Source: Flavobacteriaceae bacterium (GTDB lineage Bacteria; Bacteroidota; Bacteroidia; UKL13-3). Taken from it: a stretch of 38,635 nt of DNA. Position 1 is the first letter of the stretch. The number at the start of each line of letters is the position of its first letter. Made by a program: the position numbers and the translations under genes. Under the pieces are notes generated by a model. The model was not told where the DNA came from. It saw only the letters and a program-made list of their open reading frames with translations, and ran no database searches. Where the stretch lies: assembly GCA_025363675.1 (NCBI GenBank), contig JANYDJ010000056.1, positions 1 to 38,635 on the forward strand, given 5' to 3'. Below are positions 15,331-23,000 of the stretch, one piece after another.

Positions 15331-15759
15331 TTGGAACGCAAACTCAATAGAAAAAACTTTATCAAATTCACCTGCAATACCGCATGTGGAATAGGTTTGG
15401 GTGTTGCATTGCTTAATGTAGAAAGTTGTTCCCCTTTCCCAGTTATCAAAACCAAACATGAAAAAGGAGAAATTAAAATTCCTTTATTAAGTTTAAAAGA
15501 CAAGAAAGATATTTTAGTTCGCGATTTGGAACTGGACTATGATATTATGATTAAAGAAAAGGAGGGAAAGTACACCGTGCTTGTATTAAAATGTACGCAC
15601 CAAGATTGGTTGCTAAGCCCCAATGCCAAAGGGTTTAACTGCTCATTGCATGGCAGCACTTTTGATATAGATGGAAAGGTAGTAAATGGCCCTGCTGCCC
15701 TGCCTTTAAAGCAATTAAATTATATTGTTGAAAAAGAAAATATCATTATTACTTTATAA
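15331..15759 (+). CDS. Exported Rieske [2Fe-2S] protein
   Basis: A 142-residue protein. The cluster ligands are clear: C88-T-H90 and C104-S-L-H107 (KCTHQDW, NCSLHGSTFD). The usual disulfide cysteine of bc1-type Rieske proteins is replaced by W93, so it resembles the ferredoxin-type domain. The N-terminus has NRKNFIK, a Tat-like motif with RK in place of RR, then a hydrophobic stretch, and a possible weak lipobox at VESC. The start is TTG (15331-15333), the only reasonable one. It probably transfers electrons in the periplasm between a partner and the di-heme protein encoded two genes downstream; this is inference. Confidence 0.85.
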   Translation: MERKLNRKNFIKFTCNTACGIGLGVALLNVESCSPFPVIKTKHEKGEIKIPLLSLKDKKDILVRDLELDYDIMIKEKEGKYTVLVLKCTHQDWLLSPNAKGFNCSLHGSTFDIDGKVVNGPAALPLKQLNYIVEKENIIITL

Positions 15760-15766
15760 CAAACCA

Positions 15767-16834
15767 ATGAACAAATATATATATATTGTACTTTTATATT
15801 TTATAATAATTTCCCCTTCTTGTCATAAAAAACCAGCAGTTGTTGAACCTGATATAAATATTGTTACAGCTAATATATTAAACGATTTTCCAACCCATAT
15901 TGCTGAGCCCACACTGCTCGATTTGTCTAATAAATCAATTGAATTATATAATAGTATACAAACGTTTGTAACCAATTCTACCGATGCAAATTTGCTTGCA
16001 ACACAGCAAGTATGGTATGCCTCACGTAAAATTTGGGAACAATCAGAAGGATTTTTGTTTGGTCCTGTCTCATCCAAAGGACTAGATCCCGCTATCGACG
16101 ATTGGCCGATAAGCTATACCGAGATTGATTCGGTATTAAATAGCAGTAATGTTTTTACGGCAAACTATATACAAAATTTGAATTCAACTTTAAAAGGATT
16201 TCACCCAATAGAATATATGATATTTGGACTTGGTGGAACAAGAAAGGCAAGTGAATTAACTACCCGCCAAAAAGATTATTTATTGGCATTGGCTGAGAAT
16301 TTAAAAACCATTACTGCACAAATGTATACCGAATGGCAACCACAAGGTGGAAATTATTCATTGCAAGTAAAAACTGCAGGTACCAGTGCCAGTGTATATA
16401 AAACACGTAAAGATGCTTTGTTGGAAATTGCCAATGCTATGATAGGTATTATAGGCGAAGTGGGCGAAGCAAAAATAGGAGAACCTTATACAGCTATGGA
16501 TTCTATGCTTGAAGAGTCACCATTCTCTGGCAATTCATGGAAAGATTTTGCGATGAATATTCAGGGAGCAAAAAATGTATATATGTGCAGTTATTCAGGG
16601 AATGGTTCAGGCCTGCACGCCCTTTCCGATTTATATAATAAATCTCTGGATTTAAAAATTACCCAAAAAATGGATGCAGCCATTAATAACCTAAATGCAT
16701 ACACCACCAAATTTGGTAAAGCTATATATACCCAAAGACCAGCCGTAGAAAGTACGGTGCAAATATTAAACGATTTGAAAAAAACACTGGACGATGAATT
16801 GATTCCTTTAATACAAACCTATGTTAAAAACTAA
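15767..16834 (+). CDS. Imelysin-like (peptidase M75 family) lipoprotein
   Basis: I use ATG 15767, 7 bp after the Rieske stop, which gives 355 residues with a lipoprotein signal (MNKYIYIVLLYFIIISPSC, Cys19); an upstream frame extension to 15725 overlaps the Rieske gene. The family signature GxHxxE is present as GFHPIEY at 144-150, within an all-helical protein. A paired helical repeat is indicated by the C-terminal FSGNSWKDFAMNI segment. Imelysin/EfeO/IrpA proteins are iron-regulated periplasmic or surface proteins and bind metal rather than act as proven proteases. The location between a Rieske protein and a di-heme cytochrome supports a metal-redox function. Confidence 0.88.
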   Translation: MNKYIYIVLLYFIIISPSCHKKPAVVEPDINIVTANILNDFPTHIAEPTLLDLSNKSIELYNSIQTFVTNSTDANLLATQQVWYASRKIWEQSEGFLFGPVSSKGLDPAIDDWPISYTEIDSVLNSSNVFTANYIQNLNSTLKGFHPIEYMIFGLGGTRKASELTTRQKDYLLALAENLKTITAQMYTEWQPQGGNYSLQVKTAGTSASVYKTRKDALLEIANAMIGIIGEVGEAKIGEPYTAMDSMLEESPFSGNSWKDFAMNIQGAKNVYMCSYSGNGSGLHALSDLYNKSLDLKITQKMDAAINNLNAYTTKFGKAIYTQRPAVESTVQILNDLKKTLDDELIPLIQTYVKN

Positions 16835-16835
16835 T

Positions 16836-16926
16836 GCAGTTAGGCAGGAAGCGGTTGGCAGTCGCTACGCTTCGCTGCTCCCGTTGGTAGCCCCCAGGGT
16901 ACTGTCAACCGCCTCCTGCCAACTGC
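16836..16926. repeat. Long GC-rich imperfect palindrome after the imelysin gene
   Basis: Arms at about 16836-16861 and 16902-16926 pair over 25 bp with one bulged A (16842) and two G:T-type mismatches; inside is a smaller GCTAC/GTAGC pair. It begins 1 bp after the imelysin stop and ends 19 bp before the cytochrome gene. It is much more GC-rich than its surroundings. It may be a dispersed REP-like element, or an attenuator or processing hairpin that lowers expression of the last gene. Confidence 0.7.
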
Positions 16927-16945
16927 TTACCGCCTGCTAAATCCA

Positions 16946-18325
16946 ATGATAAAACCCAAAACATATATATATATTACTTTTTTTTTATTAGCCACAACTA
17001 GTATTATATATTCGTGCAGAAAACCGCAAACACTCGATGATAGTGAACTAGACGAACGAATGAGCGGTGGCGATTGTACTGTATTTGACGAAAGTGCTGG
17101 GGCTTTCGGAAATGTTATTGGTGGACTTACAGATGAAGACCAACGCGTGCATGATGTGGGCGATGGATTTTTTAGTAAAACTTTTGTTCCTTTTTCTACT
17201 AACTCACCAGCTGTTGGATTGGGGCCATTATTTAATCAACTTTCGTGTGCCCGTTGTCATATAAATGAAGGTAGAGGCACTGTGCCTGCGAGCGGGCAGC
17301 CTTTGCAATCCATGTTTTTTAAATTGAGTGTACCAGGTGTCGATGCTTATGGTGCCCCTTTGCCTGTGCAGGGTTATGGGATACAATTGCAAGACAAATC
17401 TATAGCAGGTGTGAACCCCGAAGGTACCATGCAGATATCGTATAGTTATTTATCAGAAAAATTGGCTGATGGAACAGATATACAATTAAGACAACCTATC
17501 TATCAATTCGATAACTTATATACTACCATGCCTGCAAATGTGTTGTATTCTCCCCGAATTGCCCGTCCAAATTTTGGGATGGGATTGATTGAAGCTATTA
17601 GCGAAGAAAGTATATTAAGGAACGCCGATCCCAATGATGCCAATGGAGACGGCATATCAGGTAAAGTTAATTATGTATATGATTATATCACTAGGCAAGG
17701 AAATTGTATTGGCCGAATTGGATGGAAAGCCGCAGTACCTAATATTAAAAATCAAGTTGCAAAAGCATTGAATGAAGATATAGGAATTACTACTTCTATA
17801 TTTCCTGTGGAGTATGAAACTACGCAGCAAGGTGGTAAAATAGAATTGCCCGATAGTATAGTAAAAGCACTTACATTTTATATGAAAACATTGGCCGTGC
17901 CTGCCCGTAGAAATGTGAAAGATGAAACTGTAAAATTGGGTCAAAAGTTATTTAAAGCATCTGGTTGTGTAAAATGCCATGTCGACAAACATGAAACTGC
18001 AACCGATGTATCTTTCAAACCACTATCGGGACAAATTATTCGCCCCTACTCCGATTTTTTATTGCACGATATGGGGCCGGCAATAGCAGATGGACGGCCT
18101 GAATTTGACGCCTCAGGATATGAGTGGAGAACCCCGCCACTATGGGGCATCGGCCTTAACCAACGCGTAAATGGCAATACAAACTTATTACACGATGGCC
18201 GTGCCCGAAACTATATAGAAGCGATTATGTGGCATGGGGGCGAAGCACAAACGGCAAAAGATAATTTTAAGAAACTAACCAAAACAGAACGTGATGCCTT
18301 GGTGAAGTTTTTGGAGAGTTTATAA
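16946..18325 (+). CDS. Di-heme c-type oxidoreductase lipoprotein (DUF1111/DHOR family)
   Basis: A 459-residue precursor with a lipobox (IYSC, Cys24). Two heme-binding motifs are present, CARCH at 101-105 and CVKCH at 341-345. The calcium-loop-like DPNDANGDGISG at 228-239 is highly typical of the DHOR/DUF1111 family. WRTPPLWGIGL and LLHDGRARNYIEAIMWHGGEA near the C-terminus match the MauG/peroxidase-like fold. Such proteins are periplasmic di-heme enzymes of mostly unknown substrate. The neighbour order porin, Rieske, imelysin, DHOR suggests an extracytoplasmic electron path tied to metal uptake. Confidence 0.92.
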   Translation: MIKPKTYIYITFFLLATTSIIYSCRKPQTLDDSELDERMSGGDCTVFDESAGAFGNVIGGLTDEDQRVHDVGDGFFSKTFVPFSTNSPAVGLGPLFNQLSCARCHINEGRGTVPASGQPLQSMFFKLSVPGVDAYGAPLPVQGYGIQLQDKSIAGVNPEGTMQISYSYLSEKLADGTDIQLRQPIYQFDNLYTTMPANVLYSPRIARPNFGMGLIEAISEESILRNADPNDANGDGISGKVNYVYDYITRQGNCIGRIGWKAAVPNIKNQVAKALNEDIGITTSIFPVEYETTQQGGKIELPDSIVKALTFYMKTLAVPARRNVKDETVKLGQKLFKASGCVKCHVDKHETATDVSFKPLSGQIIRPYSDFLLHDMGPAIADGRPEFDASGYEWRTPPLWGIGLNQRVNGNTNLLHDGRARNYIEAIMWHGGEAQTAKDNFKKLTKTERDALVKFLESL

Positions 18326-18335
18326 TAGTCCGCAT

Positions 18336-18488
18336 ACGATTTTAGGGATTGAAGGATGGGCAGGATTAGGAACACACAAACTGTCTGAATCACAGATTAC
18401 ACAGATTAAAGGATTAACACGGGTTAAAACAAATACAAAAAAAATCAGTGAAATCAGTGTAATCCGAGCAATCCGTGATTCAGACAAA
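18336..18488. repeat. Dispersed palindromic repeat, copy 1
   Basis: About 150 bp nearly identical to 18695-18838. It starts ACGATTTTAGGGATT and contains TGTCTGAATCACAGATT at the inner left and AATCCGTGATTCAGACA at the right, which pair as an imperfect palindrome. Copy 1 ends at the stop codon of the orphan T9SS tail. Repeats of this look occur widely in Bacteroidota intergenic DNA; I do not assign a named family. Confidence 0.8.
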
Positions 18489-18689
18489 TTACTCAACAAC
18501 CACTTTCATCTTCACACCACCTACCGAAAGTATATACAACGCAGCGGCTCCCTTCTTGAGAGGTATTGGGGATGTGTTCACACTTCTCAAATCAACTACA
18601 AACTTGTTCTCTCCATTAGTCGTGGTATTATATATTTTTCTTCCCAACATATTATATAATATAATCTGAGCGTCATTGCCCTCACCGTC
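18489..18689 (-). pseudogene. Orphan T9SS type A sorting-domain fragment
   Basis: The minus strand encodes 66 residues and a TAA (18489-18491): DGEGNDAQIILYNMLGRKIY, then KFVVDLRSVN, KKGAAALYILSV and the terminal KMKVVVE. This is the middle and end of a Por secretion-system C-terminal domain. No cargo domain and no start precede it, and the frame meets a stop just inside repeat copy 2. It is a gene remnant bracketed by two direct repeat copies. Confidence 0.75.
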
Positions 18690-18694
18690 TGAAC

Positions 18695-18838
18695 ACGATT
18701 TTAGGGATTAAAGGATTTTACAGGATTAGGAATATACTCACTGTCTGAATCACAGATTACACAGATTAAGGGATTAACACGGATTAAAACGAATGCAGAA
18801 AAATCTGTGTAATCCGAGTAATCCGTGATTCAGACAAA
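18695..18838. repeat. Dispersed palindromic repeat, copy 2
   Basis: The second copy of the element at 18336-18488, in the same orientation, with small substitutions and a few-base length difference. The similarity continues about 24 bp into the 3' end of xth: both copies run into the TTACTCAAC string that supplies the stop codon of the adjacent minus-strand gene. Confidence 0.8.
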
Positions 18839-19627
18839 TTACTCAACAGCCAATTTTATCTTTTCTTCCCCCAACAACACACCCGTGGGGCAATGGTCGC
18901 TATGCCTGGCATGGGGGTCAATCCACGATTGTTCTATTTTGTCTTTCAAACCATCGCTCACCGCACAATAATCGATACGCCAACCTTTGTTGTTATTGCG
19001 TGCATTGGCTCTAAAACTCCACCAGGTATATGCGTGGGGGTGCTCGTTCAAATGCCGGAAGGAATCTGTCCAACCATTGCTAAAATGCTGCTCCATCCAT
19101 TCGCGTTCCTCTGGCAAAAAACCACTGCTCTGTGCATTGCTTTTGGGGTCGTGTATATCAATAGCTCGATGGCATATATTATAATCGCCACAAACCACCA
19201 AATTAGGGATTTGCTTTTTCAAATCATTGATATATACATGAAAATAATCAAGCCATTTCATTTTGAAAGACTGGCGTTCATCACCACTGCTGCCCGATGG
19301 CATGTATACACTTATTACTGACATGGTATCGTAATCTGCACGAATTACGCGGCCCTCTCTATCATATAATGGATTGCCACAGCCTATTTCTATATTTTTA
19401 GGTTTCTCTTTGCACAATAACGCAACCCCACTATATCCTTTTTTTTCGGCTGAATGGAAATAACAATTATATCCTGCTACTTCAAACAAACTGGTATCTA
19501 TTTGGTCGGGCTGTGCTTTGGTTTCTTGCAGGCAATATATATCTGCTTGCTCGCTTTGTATATAATTAGCCAATCCCTTGCTAAGAGCTGAGCGGATACC
19601 ATTTACATTATAGGTGATAATTTTCAT
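18839..19627 (-). CDS. xth: Exodeoxyribonuclease III (AP endonuclease)
   Basis: A 262-residue EEP-fold nuclease of normal length. Key residues are visible: N7 (TYNVNG), E35 (LQETK), Y108 (VYMPSG), D148 and N150 (GDYNICH), W216-D219 (GWRIDY) and the catalytic D244-H245 (RHSDHCP). It cuts abasic sites and degrades DNA 3' ends in base excision repair. The stop codon is embedded in the end of repeat copy 2. It is divergent from the MscS gene. Confidence 0.95.
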   Translation of the reverse strand: MKIITYNVNGIRSALSKGLANYIQSEQADIYCLQETKAQPDQIDTSLFEVAGYNCYFHSAEKKGYSGVALLCKEKPKNIEIGCGNPLYDREGRVIRADYDTMSVISVYMPSGSSGDERQSFKMKWLDYFHVYINDLKKQIPNLVVCGDYNICHRAIDIHDPKSNAQSSGFLPEEREWMEQHFSNGWTDSFRHLNEHPHAYTWWSFRANARNNNKGWRIDYCAVSDGLKDKIEQSWIDPHARHSDHCPTGVLLGEEKIKLAVE

Positions 19628-19767
19628 TTTGCTGGTTTATATAATGTTTGCAAAGTTATAGGAGGATATTGAAAATATCGATTTGCTTTTTATTATTTCC
19701 TTCATCACCATCGGTTAAAAAAATAATCTTCATTATTAAAAGTATTATATATAATTTTGCCTCGTAT

Positions 19768-20877
19768 ATGCTGCTAGATATTTTTGAGAAACACGCCGAT
19801 GGTTATCGAATATGGGGAAATACCCTAGAAGCCTACTTGTGGATGGCAGGGATTTTACTCACCGGTTTTGTGGTGAAGAAATATTGTGCAGGTTTTTTAA
19901 GTAGGCAACTCTACCGAATATTTAAAAGAAAGACAGGGAGCAAACAGTATTCTTTGGAATTTGTGAGCCTGCTTCGTTCACCTTTCGAACTCCTATTGGT
20001 CGTTATCACCATTATGCTGGCATTCGACCGTATTGACTTGCCCGCCAACTGGACTTTTAAATTTGGCAAAAGTATTTATGTTGTTGAGCAAATTATCGTA
20101 TCTATTAGCAAATTTATTTTTATCATATCTGTTACTTGGATAGTATTGCGAAGTGCCGATTTTACTGGCTTTGTACTGTTAGAAACCGCCAAGTCGCACC
20201 ACGACTATAATGGAGAACAGGTGGTGAAGTTTTTTAAAGATATCATTAAGGTATTTATTGGTATTTTTTCACTGTTGGTTATTTTGGGAAGTGTGTTCGG
20301 TATGGACATTACTTCACTTATTACCGGTTTGGGAATTAGCGGTTTGGCCATTGCACTTGCAGCTCAAGAAACCATTGCAAACCTAATTGGTTCTATTGTT
20401 ATATTTCTTGACAAGCCCTTTACCGTAGGCGATTTAATTGAATCGGACAAAATAAAGGGCGTGGTAGAAGAAGTGGGTTTTCGCTCTACCAAAATTAGAA
20501 CCTTAGAAAAAACTTTGCTCACCGTGCCCAATAAAAAACTGGTGGACACTGCTCTTAACAATATTACGCGAACAGGTATAAGAAGAGTGAAAATGATATT
20601 GAATATTGAAGGGGTTACCAAACACGAAACGGTAAAGAAAATTATTGATGAATTTAAAAATAAAATTGATCAAAACGGCGAGACAGGCGAGAACCATCAA
20701 GTAACTTTTTCCGATATCATCGATCACAATTTGCAAATCACCATTGTATATTTTGTACTCACCTCCGACCTCGACACCGTGGCCCATGTAAAGGAAGAGC
20801 TCAACTATAAGTTTTTAGAAACTATAGAAAAATATGAAGTAAAACTATCGGGCAGCATAAGTTTGGGAAAAGAATAA
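19768..20877 (+). CDS. Small-conductance mechanosensitive channel (MscS family)
   Basis: I choose ATG 19768 (MLLDIFEKHADGYRIWG), giving 369 residues; the open frame extends upstream to a TTG at 19648, but that segment overlaps the xth promoter region and looks unstructured. Three or four membrane helices are followed by the pore-lining TM3 with GLGISGLAIALAAQETIANL and then the beta domain entry DKPFTVGDLI and VEEVGFRSTKIRT. The cytoplasmic alpha/beta domain follows. Likely an inner-membrane osmotic safety valve. Stand-alone gene. Confidence 0.9.
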   Translation: MLLDIFEKHADGYRIWGNTLEAYLWMAGILLTGFVVKKYCAGFLSRQLYRIFKRKTGSKQYSLEFVSLLRSPFELLLVVITIMLAFDRIDLPANWTFKFGKSIYVVEQIIVSISKFIFIISVTWIVLRSADFTGFVLLETAKSHHDYNGEQVVKFFKDIIKVFIGIFSLLVILGSVFGMDITSLITGLGISGLAIALAAQETIANLIGSIVIFLDKPFTVGDLIESDKIKGVVEEVGFRSTKIRTLEKTLLTVPNKKLVDTALNNITRTGIRRVKMILNIEGVTKHETVKKIIDEFKNKIDQNGETGENHQVTFSDIIDHNLQITIVYFVLTSDLDTVAHVKEELNYKFLETIEKYEVKLSGSISLGKE

Positions 20878-20954
20878 AACAAAAAATTTTGCTCGATATA
20901 CAAGTTATCAAAAGTGTTTAAAGCATAATAAAATCATTTATTTTTCAGGATTGT

Positions 20955-20985
20955 TTTGTAAATAGCTGAAATTGTGGTAATTTTG
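20955..20985 (+). promoter_or_regulatory. Bacteroidota housekeeping promoter of typA
   Basis: TTTG at 20955-20958, exactly 19 bp, then TAATTTTG at 20978-20985. This matches the phylum consensus TTTG/N19/TAnnTTTG and lies 17 bp before the start codon, implying a very short leader. Confidence 0.8.
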
Positions 20986-21002
20986 CGGCCTTTTTTATAT
21001 AA

Positions 21003-22820
21003 ATGTTACAACTTAGAAATATAGCAATTATTGCACACGTTGACCATGGTAAGACTACCTTGGTAGACAAAATTTTACACCAGTCCAAACTGTTCCGCGA
21101 CAATCAGGAAACAGGTGATCTTATACTTGATAACAACGACCTGGAGCGTGAACGAGGAATTACCATCCTTGCCAAAAATGTATCGGTATGTTATAATGAC
21201 GTGAAGATAAACATTATCGACACCCCTGGTCACGCCGACTTTGGTGGCGAAGTAGAACGTGTATTGAACATGGCCGATGGTGTGGTATTATTGGTAGATG
21301 CGTTTGAAGGCCCCATGCCACAAACACGTTTCGTATTGAAAAAAGCATTAGAGCTTGGCAAAAAAGCCATACTGGTTATCAATAAAGTGGACAAGCCCAA
21401 TTGCCGCCCCGATGAGGTTCATGATTCGGTTTTCGATTTATTCTTTAACCTTGAAGCTACCGAATCGCAATTAGAATTTAAAACAGTATTTGGTTCTTCA
21501 AAACAAGGATGGATGGGCCCCGAGTGGCAGAACCCTACCGAAGATATTACGTACTTGTTAGATACTATTATAGATTATTTCCCTGAACCACTTGTATTAG
21601 AAGGAAACTTGCAAATGCAAATTACCTCATTAGATTATTCAACATACACCGGTCGTATGGCCATTGGCCGTTTATTGAGAGGTACCCTTAAACTTAACCA
21701 AAACATTAGCGTTACCAAACGCGATGGAAGCATTCAAAAATCAAAAGTAAAAGAATTATATACTTTTGAAGGATTGGGTAAATTGAAAGTGGAAGAAGTA
21801 CAGCCTGGTGATATATGTGCCGTATTTGGAATTGAAGGCTTCGAAATTGGTGATACCATTGCCGATTTTGAAAACCCTGAAGCATTGCCGCCAATTAAAA
21901 TAGAAGAGCCTACTATGAATATGCTCTTTACCATTAATAACTCCCCTTTCTTTGGTAAAGAAGGAAAGTTTGTTACCTCACGTCACTTGCGTGACCGCCT
22001 TGACAAAGAGCTTGAGAAAAACTTAGCATTAAGACTAGAAGACACCGGTTCGCCTGATAGTATTTTGGTATTCGGTCGTGGTATCCTGCATTTATCGGTG
22101 CTTATAGAAACCATGCGTCGCGAAGGTTATGAGTTGCAGGTAGGCCAGCCACAAGTAATTATTAAAGAAATTGACGGTGTAAAATGTGAACCGATAGAAG
22201 TGCTAACAGTAGATGTTCCTTTGGAAACCTCTGGTAAAGTAATAGAACTGGTAAGCCAACGCAAAGGCGAAATGAAAATAATGGAACCTAAAGGCGACCT
22301 TATGCATTTAGAGTTTTCTATCCCTTCTCGCGGACTTATTGGCTTGCGTAATATAGTATTAACCGTTACTGCGGGCGAGGCTATTATGGCCCATCGTTTA
22401 GAAGGATTTGAACCTTGGAAAGGAAATATTCCTGGCCGTATTAATGGTGTATTAATCGCTAAAGAAAAAGGAACTGTTACCGCTTATGCACTTGATAGAT
22501 TGCAAGACCGTGGTGAATTTTTTGTAGGCCCCGGCGACGAAGTATATATGGGTATGGTAATAGGTGAACATATTCGCCCCAATGATTTGGTGATAAATTT
22601 AACAGAAGCTAAAAAGCAAAGTAACGTTCGTGCTTCAGGTAGTGATGATGCGGTTCGTATCGTTCCCAAAACTATATTCTCATTAGAAGAATCGATGGAA
22701 TATATACAGGGCGATGAGTATGTAGAAGTAACACCAGGATCGATGAGGATACGTAAAATTATGTTGGACGAAAACGACAGAAAACGTGCCCTCAACCAAA
22801 AACTTTCTGCTACAGTATAA
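21003..22820 (+). CDS. typA: Ribosome-associated GTPase TypA/BipA
   Basis: A 605-residue translational GTPase of normal length. G1 is [10 protein letters not shown] at 11-20, switch I has RERGITI near 50, G3 is DTPGH at 73-77, and G4 is NKVD at 127-130. EF-G-like domains II, III and V follow and the BipA-specific C-terminal domain ends the protein ([26 protein letters not shown]). It binds the ribosome and assists 50S assembly under stress and cold. Directly preceded by a consensus promoter and followed by a repeat cluster. Confidence 0.96.
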   Translation: MLQLRNIAIIAHVDHGKTTLVDKILHQSKLFRDNQETGDLILDNNDLERERGITILAKNVSVCYNDVKINIIDTPGHADFGGEVERVLNMADGVVLLVDAFEGPMPQTRFVLKKALELGKKAILVINKVDKPNCRPDEVHDSVFDLFFNLEATESQLEFKTVFGSSKQGWMGPEWQNPTEDITYLLDTIIDYFPEPLVLEGNLQMQITSLDYSTYTGRMAIGRLLRGTLKLNQNISVTKRDGSIQKSKVKELYTFEGLGKLKVEEVQPGDICAVFGIEGFEIGDTIADFENPEALPPIKIEEPTMNMLFTINNSPFFGKEGKFVTSRHLRDRLDKELEKNLALRLEDTGSPDSILVFGRGILHLSVLIETMRREGYELQVGQPQVIIKEIDGVKCEPIEVLTVDVPLETSGKVIELVSQRKGEMKIMEPKGDLMHLEFSIPSRGLIGLRNIVLTVTAGEAIMAHRLEGFEPWKGNIPGRINGVLIAKEKGTVTAYALDRLQDRGEFFVGPGDEVYMGMVIGEHIRPNDLVINLTEAKKQSNVRASGSDDAVRIVPKTIFSLEESMEYIQGDEYVEVTPGSMRIRKIMLDENDRKRALNQKLSATV

Positions 22821-22844
22821 TAAAAAGCAATACATTTGTGTTTC

Positions 22845-22956
22845 CGTCATTGCGAGGAGGAACGACGAAGCAATCTCCTCTTCAGTACGTCATGCTGAAT
22901 TTATTTCAGCATCTCAAATGCACGTCAATAAATGCTGAAATAAATTCAGCATGACG
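22845..22956. repeat. Composite repeat: half of one palindromic element plus a complete 25-bp palindrome
   Basis: 22845-22880 (CGTCATTGCGAGGAGG...) is the left half of the element also found inside the acyltransferase gene. 22888-22912 and 22932-22956 are perfect 25-bp inverted arms (starting CGTCATGCTGAATTTATT) around a 19-nt loop. A GTTCCTTGAAATGAC string at about 22963-22977 looks like a degenerate right end of the first element, so the second palindrome may be nested inside it. The block lies between typA and the acyltransferase gene. Confidence 0.85.
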
Positions 22957-23000
22957 GTTTGTGTTCCTTGAAATGACTAATACAATATAGAAGTCCGCAA

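Noticed and set aside
18336-18838. CRISPR-like array because of repeated segments
   Set aside because: There are only two copies, about 150 bp long and 200 bp apart, with a coding remnant between them; no short regular repeats or spacers.
19648-19767. N-terminal extension of the MscS channel to a TTG codon
   Set aside because: The extra 40 residues begin 20 bp from the divergent xth start and would leave no promoter space; ATG 19768 gives a typical N-terminus.
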